59,879 nt of DNA. Source: Lachnotalea sp. AF33-28. Its GTDB lineage: Bacteria > Bacillota > Clostridia > Lachnospirales > Lachnospiraceae. Of the stretch, positions 17,353-26,020 are shown piece by piece. The notes beneath the pieces were generated by a model. That model did no database searches. It saw nothing but the letters and a program-made list of their open reading frames with translations, and was not told where the DNA came from. Each line of letters starts with the position of its first letter. Positions within the stretch are counted from its first letter, which is position 1. The stretch spans positions 527,002 through 586,880 of the forward strand of contig NZ_QUEE01000001.1 of the NCBI RefSeq assembly GCF_003477885.1. The letters are read 5' to 3'. The translations under genes were made by a program, and so were the position numbers.

Positions 17353-18081
17353 TTACTGCAGTTCTTCCAGAGGCACCGATTCAAAATCGCCGTTATCCGC
17401 CAGTTCCGCCCAGGCGGGACAGATCGGAAGCTTGCCCAGAACCTTAAGTTTAAGCTCCTGCGCGATGGCATCCACTTTGCTCTGTCCGAAAGGATACAGC
17501 TTTTTCCCACAGTCCGGACAGGGCATGTAGCTGTAATTCTCCACAATACCGAATACCGGTATCTCCATCTTTTCCGCCATATGCACGGACTTCTTCACTA
17601 TCATCCGGACAAGGTCCTGCGGGGAGGTCACAATCACCACTCCATCCACAGGAACAGTCTGATAGACGGTCAGAGGCACATCCCCCGTACCTGGCGGCAT
17701 GTCAATCACCAGATAGTCTAAGTCCCCCCATGTGGTCTGATCCCAGAACTGACGGATGAAGTTCGACAGGATCGGCCCTCTCCACAGCACCGGCGTATCC
17801 TCATTCTCCAGAAAGAAGTTTACAGACATCACCTTTATGCCGGTGGAGCTCACCGCAGGCGCTATCATCATGTTTTCGTCAACCCGTATGCCTCCTGTCA
17901 CCCCAAACATTTTCGGGATGGAAGGTCCTGTGATATCCGCGTCCAAAATGCCGACGCGGTACCCCTTTCTGCTTAAAGACACGGCTGTGAGCCCTGTCAC
18001 AAAGCTCTTTCCGACTCCGCCTTTGCCGCTGGATACGGCTATGATATTTTTAATGTTTTCTTTTTTTATCGGTTTATCCAT
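17353..18081 (-). CDS. mrp: Mrp/NBP35-type P-loop ATPase
   Basis: Iron-sulfur cluster carrier ATPase of the Mrp/ApbC/Ind1 group, cytoplasmic. The deviant Walker A SSGKGGVGKS is at about residues 16-25, followed by GILDADITGPSIP and DYLVIDMPPGTGD. A CPDC pair (in YMPCPDCGKKLY) is the expected cluster-binding site between two subunits. I place the start at the ATG at 18081, which follows AAAGGAGCAGCAA; a GTG at 18129 would overlap the upstream stop by four bases but has no such site. The 242-residue form has the normal short clostridial length. It is 44 bases downstream of the VanW gene. Confidence 0.92.
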   Translation of the reverse strand: MDKPIKKENIKNIIAVSSGKGGVGKSFVTGLTAVSLSRKGYRVGILDADITGPSIPKMFGVTGGIRVDENMMIAPAVSSTGIKVMSVNFFLENEDTPVLWRGPILSNFIRQFWDQTTWGDLDYLVIDMPPGTGDVPLTVYQTVPVDGVVIVTSPQDLVRMIVKKSVHMAEKMEIPVFGIVENYSYMPCPDCGKKLYPFGQSKVDAIAQELKLKVLGKLPICPAWAELADNGDFESVPLEELQ

Positions 18082-18125
18082 TTGCTGCTCCTTTATGCTG
18101 CGCACAGAATCTGACAGCTCCTGTC

Positions 18126-19847
18126 TCACTGCGCGTTATTGTTTTGATTCTCCTGATTCTCCTGCCCCTCATCGGGTACGTTCTGTCCCTCATTGCCGGG
18201 GGCTTCGGCGCCGGCTCCGCCATCCGGTGTTTCTCCGCCGGAATCGCCGCCCGGCTCACTGGCCGGCGCAGTCAAATCCGCCATGGAATGCACCTGTATC
18301 ACAGGAGCTTTCGCCTTATACCTGCTGGTATGGAGGAACTCTCTGCCAATCTCCTGGCCGTCTTTATAGGTGACCAAATCCGTCAGCGCTGTAATCGGTT
18401 CCTTCCCTTCGCTCACTACCACCTGCTGCCCCTGGGGCACTTCCGGATTTTCCTCATACACCGGTTCCGGCATGGCGCCGGTTTCCGAAATTACCGATTC
18501 CATCTTTACGGTGACGCCTTCCTCCAGCACCGGAATGCCGTAGATTGAAACTTTCAGGTTCCGGTCTTTAAAATCAATCAGCACCGCCACCGTATGGCCG
18601 GAATTGTTCTCAAACTTAAGATCCGACGAACCGTAGCTGACCATGGCGTCCTCGCCGACATTGGCATAGGCCACCACATAGCTGTGGTTTCTGCGCGCCG
18701 TGGTATTCAGCCCCGAAAGGATAGCCGCGTTATAGATAGTGGTCGCCACCTGGCAGACGCCCCCGCCCGGTTCTTCCACCAGTTCCCCGTTCACAAAGGT
18801 TCCGGCCGGCTTATATCCTTTTTCCTCCGACCTCTCTCCGGTCAGTTCGTTCATGGAAAACTCTTCACCTGGCTTTAACAGCGTGCCGTTCATCGCTTCC
18901 GACGCCAGCTGGATATTGTTATTTCTATCTTTATTTGCGGTGGTCTTTGTCTCGAATTCCGCAATGATTCTGTATTCCTGCTGCAGCCTTTCCTTCGTCC
19001 ACTCCGGCTGCACATCGATCACCTTCGCTTCCAGCACAGCGTCATAATCCCCAGCTTCCAGCACACCGATCAGCTGGGCGGTCAAATCCTCCCGGTCAAT
19101 CTGCCTGCCGCTCGTTCCTTCGGAAAAAGTATACTCCTTTGTTTCCTTATTATAGCCGATCAGGTCCGCGTTTACTGCTTCCGTTCCAAGGCCCGATACC
19201 GCCTGCTCAATCAGTGCCGACGCTTCTTCAGCGCTGTATGAGGTATCCAGTATGATATATACCGGATTTTTCTTCAGATCCTTAACCGCAGCTTCCCGCT
19301 CCTCATCCGTCCCCTGCCGCCCCACCTGGTACGCCTCATTAAGTTTCGCGTCCAGATCGTGGATCAGGATATTCTCCAGATCATAGGTATTGCCGTCAAA
19401 AGTAAACTTCATCTGCCAGTTGATCTCCTGCTTCAGTTTATCCTCCATCTTCTGCCGGGCCTGATCCATGGTCAGCCCTCCCAGAGAGATGCCGTTTAAA
19501 TATACGCCGTTATAAAAGGTGTCCGAAGCATCCGTGCGGCTGTCCGCCAGCCTGCTTCTCCCAGCCAGAAAAAGGCACAGAATAAGTGCAACAGCGGCAA
19601 GCGGCAGTATTCTCTTCTTTAATATCTGCTTTCTCCGGCGGCGCTTGATGGCAGCTCTGCGCTGTTCCCGCTGTCTGGGAGTCAGTTCCCGCACCGGCCG
19701 GCTCCTGCCTGTTTTAGCCGAATTCTGTGTCCGCCCGTTCGCAGACGCTGTTTTTTTCCCTAAGGTGCCGGACCTGCGCCTCTTTCCGGCAGTTCCGTTT
19801 CCCGTGCTGCTCTTTCCGGCGCTTCCTCTTTTCCGCTTTTCCGCCAT
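18126..19847 (-). CDS. VanW-family membrane-anchored cell-wall protein
   Basis: A 573-residue protein with a very basic, Ser/Thr/Gly-rich cytoplasmic start (about 1-75), one membrane segment (about 78-95, ILPLAAVALILCLFLAG), two repeated peptidoglycan-binding-like domains (residues ~110-310, with NGISLGGLTMDQA marking the first), a VanW domain (about 330-450, with LKPGEEFSMNE, PGGGVCQVATTIYNA and ARRNHSYVV), and a G5-like part (about 460-530). The last 45 residues are low-complexity Gly/Glu/Asn/Gln. VanW proteins occur in vancomycin-resistance operons, but chromosomal copies like this are common and do not imply resistance. The ATG follows GAGGAGCTGTTGAA. Confidence 0.9.
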   Translation of the reverse strand: MAEKRKRGSAGKSSTGNGTAGKRRRSGTLGKKTASANGRTQNSAKTGRSRPVRELTPRQREQRRAAIKRRRRKQILKKRILPLAAVALILCLFLAGRSRLADSRTDASDTFYNGVYLNGISLGGLTMDQARQKMEDKLKQEINWQMKFTFDGNTYDLENILIHDLDAKLNEAYQVGRQGTDEEREAAVKDLKKNPVYIILDTSYSAEEASALIEQAVSGLGTEAVNADLIGYNKETKEYTFSEGTSGRQIDREDLTAQLIGVLEAGDYDAVLEAKVIDVQPEWTKERLQQEYRIIAEFETKTTANKDRNNNIQLASEAMNGTLLKPGEEFSMNELTGERSEEKGYKPAGTFVNGELVEEPGGGVCQVATTIYNAAILSGLNTTARRNHSYVVAYANVGEDAMVSYGSSDLKFENNSGHTVAVLIDFKDRNLKVSIYGIPVLEEGVTVKMESVISETGAMPEPVYEENPEVPQGQQVVVSEGKEPITALTDLVTYKDGQEIGREFLHTSRYKAKAPVIQVHSMADLTAPASEPGGDSGGETPDGGAGAEAPGNEGQNVPDEGQENQENQNNNAQ

Positions 19848-19965
19848 TTCAACAGCTCCTCTACGCTCATTCTAAACCTCTCTTATTATAGCGAATTATG
19901 GCATAAATAGCAAACACCAGTTTATAATTTTATAAATTCATTAATTTCTTTTCATCTTTTATTCA

Positions 19966-19993
19966 TTGTACCGCGCGCTCAACCTGTTATAAT
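19966..19993 (+). promoter_or_regulatory. Sigma-A promoter of the HAD gene
   Basis: TTGTAC (19966-19971), 16-base spacer, TATAAT (19988-19993), about 26 bases before the ATG at 20020. Confidence 0.6.
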
Positions 19994-20019
19994 AGATTAA
20001 GTAAAGTGAGGTGCAGTAT

Positions 20020-20844
20020 ATGAGTATCCGATTAATTGCCGTCGATCTGGACGGCGTTTTAAATAAGTCCAAAAAAATAACGCAGCGCACTTTCAATGCC
20101 GTTTCCGAAGCGGTCAGAAAGGGGATTATTGTTGTACCGGTATCCGGCCGTTCCCTTTACGGACTGCCGGGTGAGGTGAAGGATTATCCCGGCATCCGCT
20201 ATATCATCTCTTCCAACGGGGCGAAGGTTTACGATATCAGGGATGGACGCATATTGTTTCAGGACCTGATTCCCTATAAGGAGGCTGCGGTGCTGATCCA
20301 GGAGCTCAATGCGCTGCCGGTCAAGATCTGTATACAGGAATCCGGCAACAGCTACAACCAGTCCCACCTTCTGTCCTTCCAGCGCAGATTTCTGTACAGT
20401 AAGGATTATTCCCGTAAAAAGGCCATCCCATGTATTGACCGCTATGTGAAACACCGCCAGCTGGATCTGGAAAAAATACAGGTATTCTACACTAACAAAA
20501 AAACAGAAAGCGCCGTATTGGATCTCATATCCTCTCATCCGGGGTTAAATGCCGTTCCGTCCGCGGACCGCTATGTGGAGATCAGCCGCGCTACCGCAAC
20601 GAAGGGTGTGGCCCTGTCCTGTCTCTGCTCCTGGCTGGGCATAATGCCGGAAGAGGTGATGGCTGTGGGGGATAATGAAACAGACCGCTCCATGCTTCAG
20701 TTCGCCGGACATGCCGTGGCCATGAGCAACGCGCTGCCCGATATCAAGGAGCTTGCTATAGAAGTGGCGCCCTGCTGTTTAGAGGAGGGCGTAGCGGCAG
20801 CCATCGAAAAAGTGCTGCCGGAATATGATGCCGGCGAGGCATGA
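20020..20844 (+). CDS. HAD-IIB (Cof-type) phosphatase
   Basis: Probable sugar-phosphate or nucleotide phosphatase of the Cof subfamily. Motif I is AVDLDGVLNKS with Asp nucleophile at residue 8 and Asp at 10, then PVSGRSLYG (motif II), the Lys of motif III in ATKGVAL, and GDNETDRSMLQFAG (motif IV). The cap domain between motifs II and III fits class IIB. I use the ATG at 20020 with GAGGTG upstream; a GTG nine bases earlier overlaps that site. The substrate is unknown. Confidence 0.92.
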   Translation: MSIRLIAVDLDGVLNKSKKITQRTFNAVSEAVRKGIIVVPVSGRSLYGLPGEVKDYPGIRYIISSNGAKVYDIRDGRILFQDLIPYKEAAVLIQELNALPVKICIQESGNSYNQSHLLSFQRRFLYSKDYSRKKAIPCIDRYVKHRQLDLEKIQVFYTNKKTESAVLDLISSHPGLNAVPSADRYVEISRATATKGVALSCLCSWLGIMPEEVMAVGDNETDRSMLQFAGHAVAMSNALPDIKELAIEVAPCCLEEGVAAAIEKVLPEYDAGEA

Positions 20845-20888
20845 TAAGAAACATTATTATAATGTACAAGAAGCCGGAAATAAATATT

Positions 20889-20942
20889 ATAATTGTCCGG
20901 ATCAGGAATGATAAATCATAGATTCCTGATCCGGACAATTAT
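20889..20942. terminator. 21-bp perfect hairpin between convergent genes
   Basis: Arms 20889-20909 and 20922-20942 are perfectly complementary over 21 bp (core TTGTCCGGATCAGGAAT) with a 12-base loop. It lies between the HAD gene and the GH31 gene, which converge, and probably ends transcription from both sides, although neither flank has a long T run. Confidence 0.6.
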
Positions 20943-20977
20943 GATATGCAAGACCAAGTAACACTGCTGTAAAATCC

Positions 20978-22639
20978 TTATGTAATCGGGCTTTTAGCGG
21001 TGTTTTTGCACTGATATACAGGTATGTTATCCGTTTGTGCTTCATGCCAGCCGGGAGGAACTATTTCTCCCGTCCAGTAATCGACCCACTCTCCTGCCGG
21101 CAAATAAACCTTTCTCATTTCTTCTTCCTCGGTCATCGGTGCAACCAGCAAATCCGCGCCGAACAAATACTCATTATCAATCTCATATGTTTCCGGATCA
21201 TCCGTATAATCCATAACAAGAGCTCTGACCGGCGGTATTCCCGTTTCCTTATACCGCTCAAAAGCTTTCATCAATCTTGGGATCTGTTTTTCGCGTTCTT
21301 GAAGCAACGCCCTTACTTCACTTTCGCAGTTAAACTGTTTCCAGGGTACTTCATCACAGTACCAGCCATTAATCAGGCATTGCACCGAAAATACTACCGT
21401 TTGCAATCTTCTTAAGAGCTCCATTTTTGATTTTGCATGCCGCAGTTCAGGAGACCACAGTATCCCCGAAAATCCGGAATTGACAATACCGCGGATAAAA
21501 TCTTTATGCTCATAAAGATCACTGTAAAGCACAAACGGGTAGCTTGCACACAAAGCACCTGCTGAACGGACCTGTGAAAGCGTAGGTTTTCCATCTAATG
21601 CCTTTAAAATTGTTTTCATATAGAGCACACCGAACAGATTATGATATTGCTCGCCGTCAAGTCCGGAAGGGAACTGGGAACAATTCGGGAACATTCTCCA
21701 CCCATAATCCACAATATTGGTATTATCACATTCGTCTAATTTAAATCCGTCAATCCCTATATCTGTAAAAGTCTTTTTATGATATTCCGAAATAATGTCA
21801 GCTCCCTCTTCAGAAGCGAGGTCTGCAACCAATCCTCCCAGCACCCTGTAATTTCCACTGTAAGGCTTCATGGCTTCATAAACCGGGGAATCTTCACTAA
21901 TATATGCGTGTTCCCAAAGATTCAGATGAAATTCCATTTCTTTTAACTTTTTAACCATTCCATCCGGATCGGGAAACATTTCTTTGTTCCACTCATAAGA
22001 ACATGGATAATTGTGTGTATGCCACCCCGGCTCCAGGCCGAGAATGCTGCACGGTATCTTCGCATTCCTGAAATAAGCTGCTGTTTCCAGCACGCGATCC
22101 TGAGGATAATGCCAATTGCAGCGGTACAGTACGCCAAGCCCCCACTCCGGCACCTCACATCCCGAACCGGACAACCGGTTGTACTGCGCAACAGTGTCCG
22201 TAATATCAGTACCTTCGATAATATAAATATCTATACCTTTTGCATTCAGTATTTGAACGGTCATTACATTTTCTTTTTCCAGCGCTGTTTCCACACCGCA
22301 TTGCACTTCCATATTTCTTGCGGTGTCAAAGTAAATGCCATATCCTTTTGTCGTCGCAAAAAAAGGAACCGGTGCATGTGAATCTCCTGTATTTTTCGTA
22401 GGATCTGCATTTACACGGAGAAACAGTTCTTTATTTTTCTGATTAAATCCATTTAGTTGAAGGCCAAATCCATAGATCTGCTCCTCACCCAGCGGAAATT
22501 CTAACACGCATCCTCTGGCATTTGTACGAAATGTTATCCTATGGATTGGATATGCCACTTCTGTCTCTTCGCAGCAAAATCCGGAACAATATTTGCTCGG
22601 TACAAATAGTTCAGGATTTCCAAAAGTAATTTTTTTCAT
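20978..22639 (-). CDS. Glycoside hydrolase family 31
   Basis: Retaining alpha-glycosidase of clan GH-D, acting inside the cell since no signal peptide is visible. The N-terminal beta-sandwich (1-165) includes GFGLQLNGFNQK; the barrel contains LGLEPGWH, LNLWEHAY and the nucleophile block GFKLDECD with Asp302; QVRSAGALCASYPF and a later AMTEEEEMRKVYLP region mark the C-terminal sandwich. At 553 residues it is shorter than many relatives. AAAGGAGAGAAG precedes the ATG at 22639, which overlaps the upstream stop as ATGA, so translation is coupled to the GH32-like gene. It is the last gene of the uptake operon; the exact sugar is not clear. Confidence 0.88.
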   Translation of the reverse strand: MKKITFGNPELFVPSKYCSGFCCEETEVAYPIHRITFRTNARGCVLEFPLGEEQIYGFGLQLNGFNQKNKELFLRVNADPTKNTGDSHAPVPFFATTKGYGIYFDTARNMEVQCGVETALEKENVMTVQILNAKGIDIYIIEGTDITDTVAQYNRLSGSGCEVPEWGLGVLYRCNWHYPQDRVLETAAYFRNAKIPCSILGLEPGWHTHNYPCSYEWNKEMFPDPDGMVKKLKEMEFHLNLWEHAYISEDSPVYEAMKPYSGNYRVLGGLVADLASEEGADIISEYHKKTFTDIGIDGFKLDECDNTNIVDYGWRMFPNCSQFPSGLDGEQYHNLFGVLYMKTILKALDGKPTLSQVRSAGALCASYPFVLYSDLYEHKDFIRGIVNSGFSGILWSPELRHAKSKMELLRRLQTVVFSVQCLINGWYCDEVPWKQFNCESEVRALLQEREKQIPRLMKAFERYKETGIPPVRALVMDYTDDPETYEIDNEYLFGADLLVAPMTEEEEMRKVYLPAGEWVDYWTGEIVPPGWHEAQTDNIPVYQCKNTAKSPIT

Positions 22640-24105
22640 CTTCTCTCCTTTATGGGCGTATTCTGAATTTCCTTGCATTTTAATCTGCGCATCCTCAAAT
22701 TCCTAATGCTGACCTCGCCGTCATTTACAAAAAACATCATTTTATCACTGTCAAAATCATACATTCTCGCAGACAGCGCATATTTGTCATCCAGATAGGC
22801 CAGCACGCAGGTACCATCCAGAATTACTTTGACAGAGTGCCATTTTAAAGTATCAATCTCCACAAACCGTTCAATTTCTGCCTTTTCATGCGGATAAGCA
22901 GGCTCTCTGTCAAACAAAAATCTGTTTCTTCCCGGCTCCAACCGTATATAATAGCCTCCGGCGCCTTCTCCCGTAACCTTTACCATAATTCCCGCACTGT
23001 CTGTGTCCTTCGAAAGTAAAATCTCAAATTCAACCATACATTCCTTAGAAATGTCAGAAATCAGAATATTTCCGAGCCCTGACTGCGCTTTCAAAACAAA
23101 GCCGTTCTCCAGTTCCTCATACATCCCATAAATCGGCTGCAGGTACATGCGCTGTTCTTCTCTATAAGCTTCCGCAATCTTTTCAGGCATTGAAACACTC
23201 AGACTTCCATCCGCATCCTGCCTCAATTTATGTACAATGAGATTACCTCCCCACTGCCAGACTCCGTCATCCTTGTCACCGGTCTTTGTTGGATTCCAAC
23301 CGAATATGTATCTGCTTTTTCCGTCTGACGCGGTTTTTCCCGCATAAAAAGCCCTTCCGTCGAAACAGTTATTTCCGGGATTTTTCCAAGGTCCTCTGGA
23401 CGATTTGGATATTCTATAGTAGGTCCGCAATCCTTGCGTTTCACAAAAAGTAGAATAAATAAAATACCAGTATTCACCCCACTGAAACAGATCCGGGCAC
23501 TCCGGACACCAGCACATATGCGGATCCCAATAGCTCCCCTCATAGCTCCAGTGAACCAGATCGTCAGATGTAAGCAGTCCAGTCGCTCCTCTTCTCCTTG
23601 AAGGTCCTTCTTTTTTTCTCGTACATAAAAGCATCCACCATTTTTGCTCTTCCTCCTGATAAAAAACAAAGGGATCTCTCCAATCGTCCTGCTCAATATC
23701 CTCTCTGTCCTCTGCTGCAAAAAACGTATCCTGCGGCTGTTTTTCCCATGTTATCCCATCCACGCTCGTCGCATGCATAACGGATTCCTTGTGCCTTCCT
23801 TCTTCCGTGAAATGATAATTGTGCCCCGTATAATAAATGTGATACTTATCATCATATTCAACCACACATCCTGTGTAGCAAAACAGATCCTGATCCTCAC
23901 GGTTCCCCCGGGGCAGTATTTCACCCTCTTCCGTGAAATTTACCATATCTGTAGTGGTAATCCTTCTCCACGGCGTTCCCTCTCCTTCTCCATTGCAGCC
24001 GCGATAATCGTGCAGATAATACAGTTCATAGCATTTTCTTTTCGAATTATAATAAGGAATAAAATCTCCGCACACGCCATCCTTTGGCAAATAAAAAATT
24101 CCCAT
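22636..24105 (-). CDS. GH32-like beta-propeller glycosidase
   Basis: A 489-residue five-bladed propeller enzyme of the GH32/GH43 superfamily. The three acidic sites expected for GH32 are visible: Asp14 in GDFIPYY (nucleophile block), WRDPFV at 142-147 (RDP motif) and PECPDLF at 201-207 (EC motif, acid/base Glu). The last ~150 residues form a beta-sandwich (FVLKAQSGLGNILI onward) of the kind that follows GH32 propellers. No signal peptide is seen. Activity on fructosides or on another furanoside is likely but cannot be settled by sequence. It lies between the sugar permease and GH31 in the uptake operon. Confidence 0.8.
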   Translation of the reverse strand: MGIFYLPKDGVCGDFIPYYNSKRKCYELYYLHDYRGCNGEGEGTPWRRITTTDMVNFTEEGEILPRGNREDQDLFCYTGCVVEYDDKYHIYYTGHNYHFTEEGRHKESVMHATSVDGITWEKQPQDTFFAAEDREDIEQDDWRDPFVFYQEEEQKWWMLLCTRKKEGPSRRRGATGLLTSDDLVHWSYEGSYWDPHMCWCPECPDLFQWGEYWYFIYSTFCETQGLRTYYRISKSSRGPWKNPGNNCFDGRAFYAGKTASDGKSRYIFGWNPTKTGDKDDGVWQWGGNLIVHKLRQDADGSLSVSMPEKIAEAYREEQRMYLQPIYGMYEELENGFVLKAQSGLGNILISDISKECMVEFEILLSKDTDSAGIMVKVTGEGAGGYYIRLEPGRNRFLFDREPAYPHEKAEIERFVEIDTLKWHSVKVILDGTCVLAYLDDKYALSARMYDFDSDKMMFFVNDGEVSIRNLRMRRLKCKEIQNTPIKERR

Positions 24106-24139
24106 TTATGTATTCCGCCTTTCCTTTGTTATCGTAATT

Positions 24140-25030
24140 TCAGCCTTTGGCCGTTCCAAGCGTCAGCCCCTGTGTAAAATATTTCTGCAAAAACGGATAA
24201 ATCATTAGAACAGGTATCATTCCTAAAAACAGCTGTGCAGCACGGCCTGTACGGGCATTCATCAATTGCATGATTTTTACATAATCAAGACCATCTGTCT
24301 TCGACATTAATTCTTCAAAGCTCACTAATAATGTCTGCAGGTAGGTATAGAGCGGATATTTCTTCATATCATTCATATAAATCATTCCGCTGAACCAATC
24401 ATTCCAGTGCCCCACAACATGGAACAGGGTAATGGTTGCCAGCGACGGCTTAAGCAGAGGAAGCATTATTTTTACCAATGTCTGAAATTTTCCGGCACCG
24501 TCAATCATTGCCGCCTCTTCCAGCTCCCTGGGCAAACCGCGTATAAAATTCATCAGAATAATCATATTGGCAACCGGAAGGGCCCCCGGCAAAATCAATG
24601 CCCACAGGGAATCCTTTAACCCCAGCCTGGCTACCACCAGATATGTCGGAACCAATCCTCCGCCAACCAGGCAGGTAATAAAGAAATACAGCATATAAAT
24701 ATCCCTTCCCATAAACTGTTCTTTTGACTTTGAAAGCGGATATGCCGTCAGAATACACATAACCAAATTAATCAGGGATCCTAAAGCTACACGCTGAACA
24801 GATATCCACATTGCCCGAAAAAATTTTCCGCCTTTCAGTGCAAATTCATAAGAAAATGTTGTAAAATCAACCGGCCAGAAAGCAACCTTGCCGGAAGCCA
24901 CTGCGCTGCTGCTGCTAAATGAGAGTGCAAGTATATGTATAAAGGGAAGTGTACAGCTTAATGCGGCCAAAATTAAAATAGAATAAATCATAATGTTTAG
25001 GATTGACATTTTTTTTCGTTTTGTTTTCAT
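24140..25030 (-). CDS. Sugar ABC transporter permease, LplC type
   Basis: Second inner-membrane subunit of a CUT1-family importer. The 296-residue protein has six hydrophobic segments, starts with a basic cytoplasmic tail, and holds the ATPase-coupling EAA loop (LEEAAMIDGAGKFQTLVKI, about 190-208). The C-terminal YFTQGLTLGTAKG ending is typical for the LplC/YtcP group. The ATG at 25030 follows GGAGGATTCC. The ATPase that powers the system is not encoded here; such transporters usually share an MsmX-type ATPase encoded elsewhere. Confidence 0.93.
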   Translation of the reverse strand: MKTKRKKMSILNIMIYSILILAALSCTLPFIHILALSFSSSSAVASGKVAFWPVDFTTFSYEFALKGGKFFRAMWISVQRVALGSLINLVMCILTAYPLSKSKEQFMGRDIYMLYFFITCLVGGGLVPTYLVVARLGLKDSLWALILPGALPVANMIILMNFIRGLPRELEEAAMIDGAGKFQTLVKIMLPLLKPSLATITLFHVVGHWNDWFSGMIYMNDMKKYPLYTYLQTLLVSFEELMSKTDGLDYVKIMQLMNARTGRAAQLFLGMIPVLMIYPFLQKYFTQGLTLGTAKG

Positions 25031-25040
25031 GGAATCCTCC

Positions 25041-25949
25041 CTACAAAATCCTGTATCCGGCCAGCTTATCCGCCAGAACATAGGACAAAACTACCAGGAC
25101 AGAAGAAACGGCCGACTTGAACAAGCCAACTGCCGCACCCACATCAAACTGTGCCTGCTGAATACCCAACCGGTACACATAGGTATCAATGATATCTCCT
25201 GATGAATATACAATTGGGCTGATGGTATTATAAATCTGGTCAAAACCAGCATTCAGCACATTTCCCAGCGATAAAACAAGCATCAGAATAATCGTAGGCA
25301 CAAGCAGCGGAACAGTGATCATTTTCACCCTTTGCCATCTGGTCGCGCCATCTATGCTTGCCGCCTCATACAGAGTCGGATCAATCGCAGTGAGCGCCGC
25401 AAGGTATATAATCGTACCATAACCAAAACCTTTCCATATATCAGAAATAATCATCGTCCAAGGATAAATTTTAGCATTCCCCAAAAAGTTAACTGTTCCG
25501 CCCCCAAGCAGGCTGATGCATCGATTCACCGCTCCATCCGTTGCAAGGATATCCATCAGAATTCCCGCCATAATAACCCAGGATATAAAATTTGGAATAT
25601 AAATTAAGGTCTGCATCGTTCGTTTAAAAAATACATTTTTAACTTCATTCAGCAAAAGCGCAAAAATAACCGGAACTGCAATATTCCCTAAAATCTTAAA
25701 TACCGTAATAAAAAAAGTGTTCCAGATTGTTCTCACAAAATCAGGCTGTGAAAATACAAACATAAAATTTTTAAGGCCAACCCACGGAGAGGCGAACCCT
25801 AAGGCGGGATTATAATCCTGAAATGCGATTACGACACCATATAACGGGATATAACTAAATATAAACACCAGAATCACTCCCGGCAGAAGCATTAAATGAT
25901 ATGCCCATTCATTTTTTAAATGTCTCTTTATATTCTTTCTGCTAACCAT
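25041..25949 (-). CDS. Sugar ABC transporter permease, LplB type
   Basis: First permease subunit of the same CUT1 importer (302 residues, six membrane segments). It opens with a basic tail and MLLPGVILVFIFSYIPLYG, and has the coupling loop LYEAASIDGATRWQRVKMI at about 205-223. DVGAAVGLFKSAVSS near the C-terminus is typical of the LplB/YteP group. It ends 10 bases before the LplC-type gene and is separated from the binding-protein gene upstream by a leaky-looking hairpin. Confidence 0.93.
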   Translation of the reverse strand: MVSRKNIKRHLKNEWAYHLMLLPGVILVFIFSYIPLYGVVIAFQDYNPALGFASPWVGLKNFMFVFSQPDFVRTIWNTFFITVFKILGNIAVPVIFALLLNEVKNVFFKRTMQTLIYIPNFISWVIMAGILMDILATDGAVNRCISLLGGGTVNFLGNAKIYPWTMIISDIWKGFGYGTIIYLAALTAIDPTLYEAASIDGATRWQRVKMITVPLLVPTIILMLVLSLGNVLNAGFDQIYNTISPIVYSSGDIIDTYVYRLGIQQAQFDVGAAVGLFKSAVSSVLVVLSYVLADKLAGYRIL

Positions 25950-25982
25950 CCGCTTACCACCCTTTCAAGCTTATGAATAAGA

Positions 25983-26008
25983 AAAGGAGACGGCACCCCG
26001 CCTCCTTT
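25983..26008 (-). terminator. Internal operon hairpin between binding protein and permeases
   Basis: AAAGGAG.CGG arms (25983-25993 and 25998-26008, one mismatch) with a 4-base loop, followed on the minus strand by TTTTCTTATT. Placed 12 bases after the binding-protein stop, it would lower permease transcription relative to the binding protein, a common layout for such operons. Confidence 0.6.
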
Positions 26009-26020
26009 CCCTTTGACTTA

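Noticed and set aside
18126..19847. Vancomycin-resistance locus
   Set aside because: Only a VanW-family protein; no vanA/B-type ligase, vanH, vanX or VanRS. The Ddl at 33-34 kb is an ordinary ligase.
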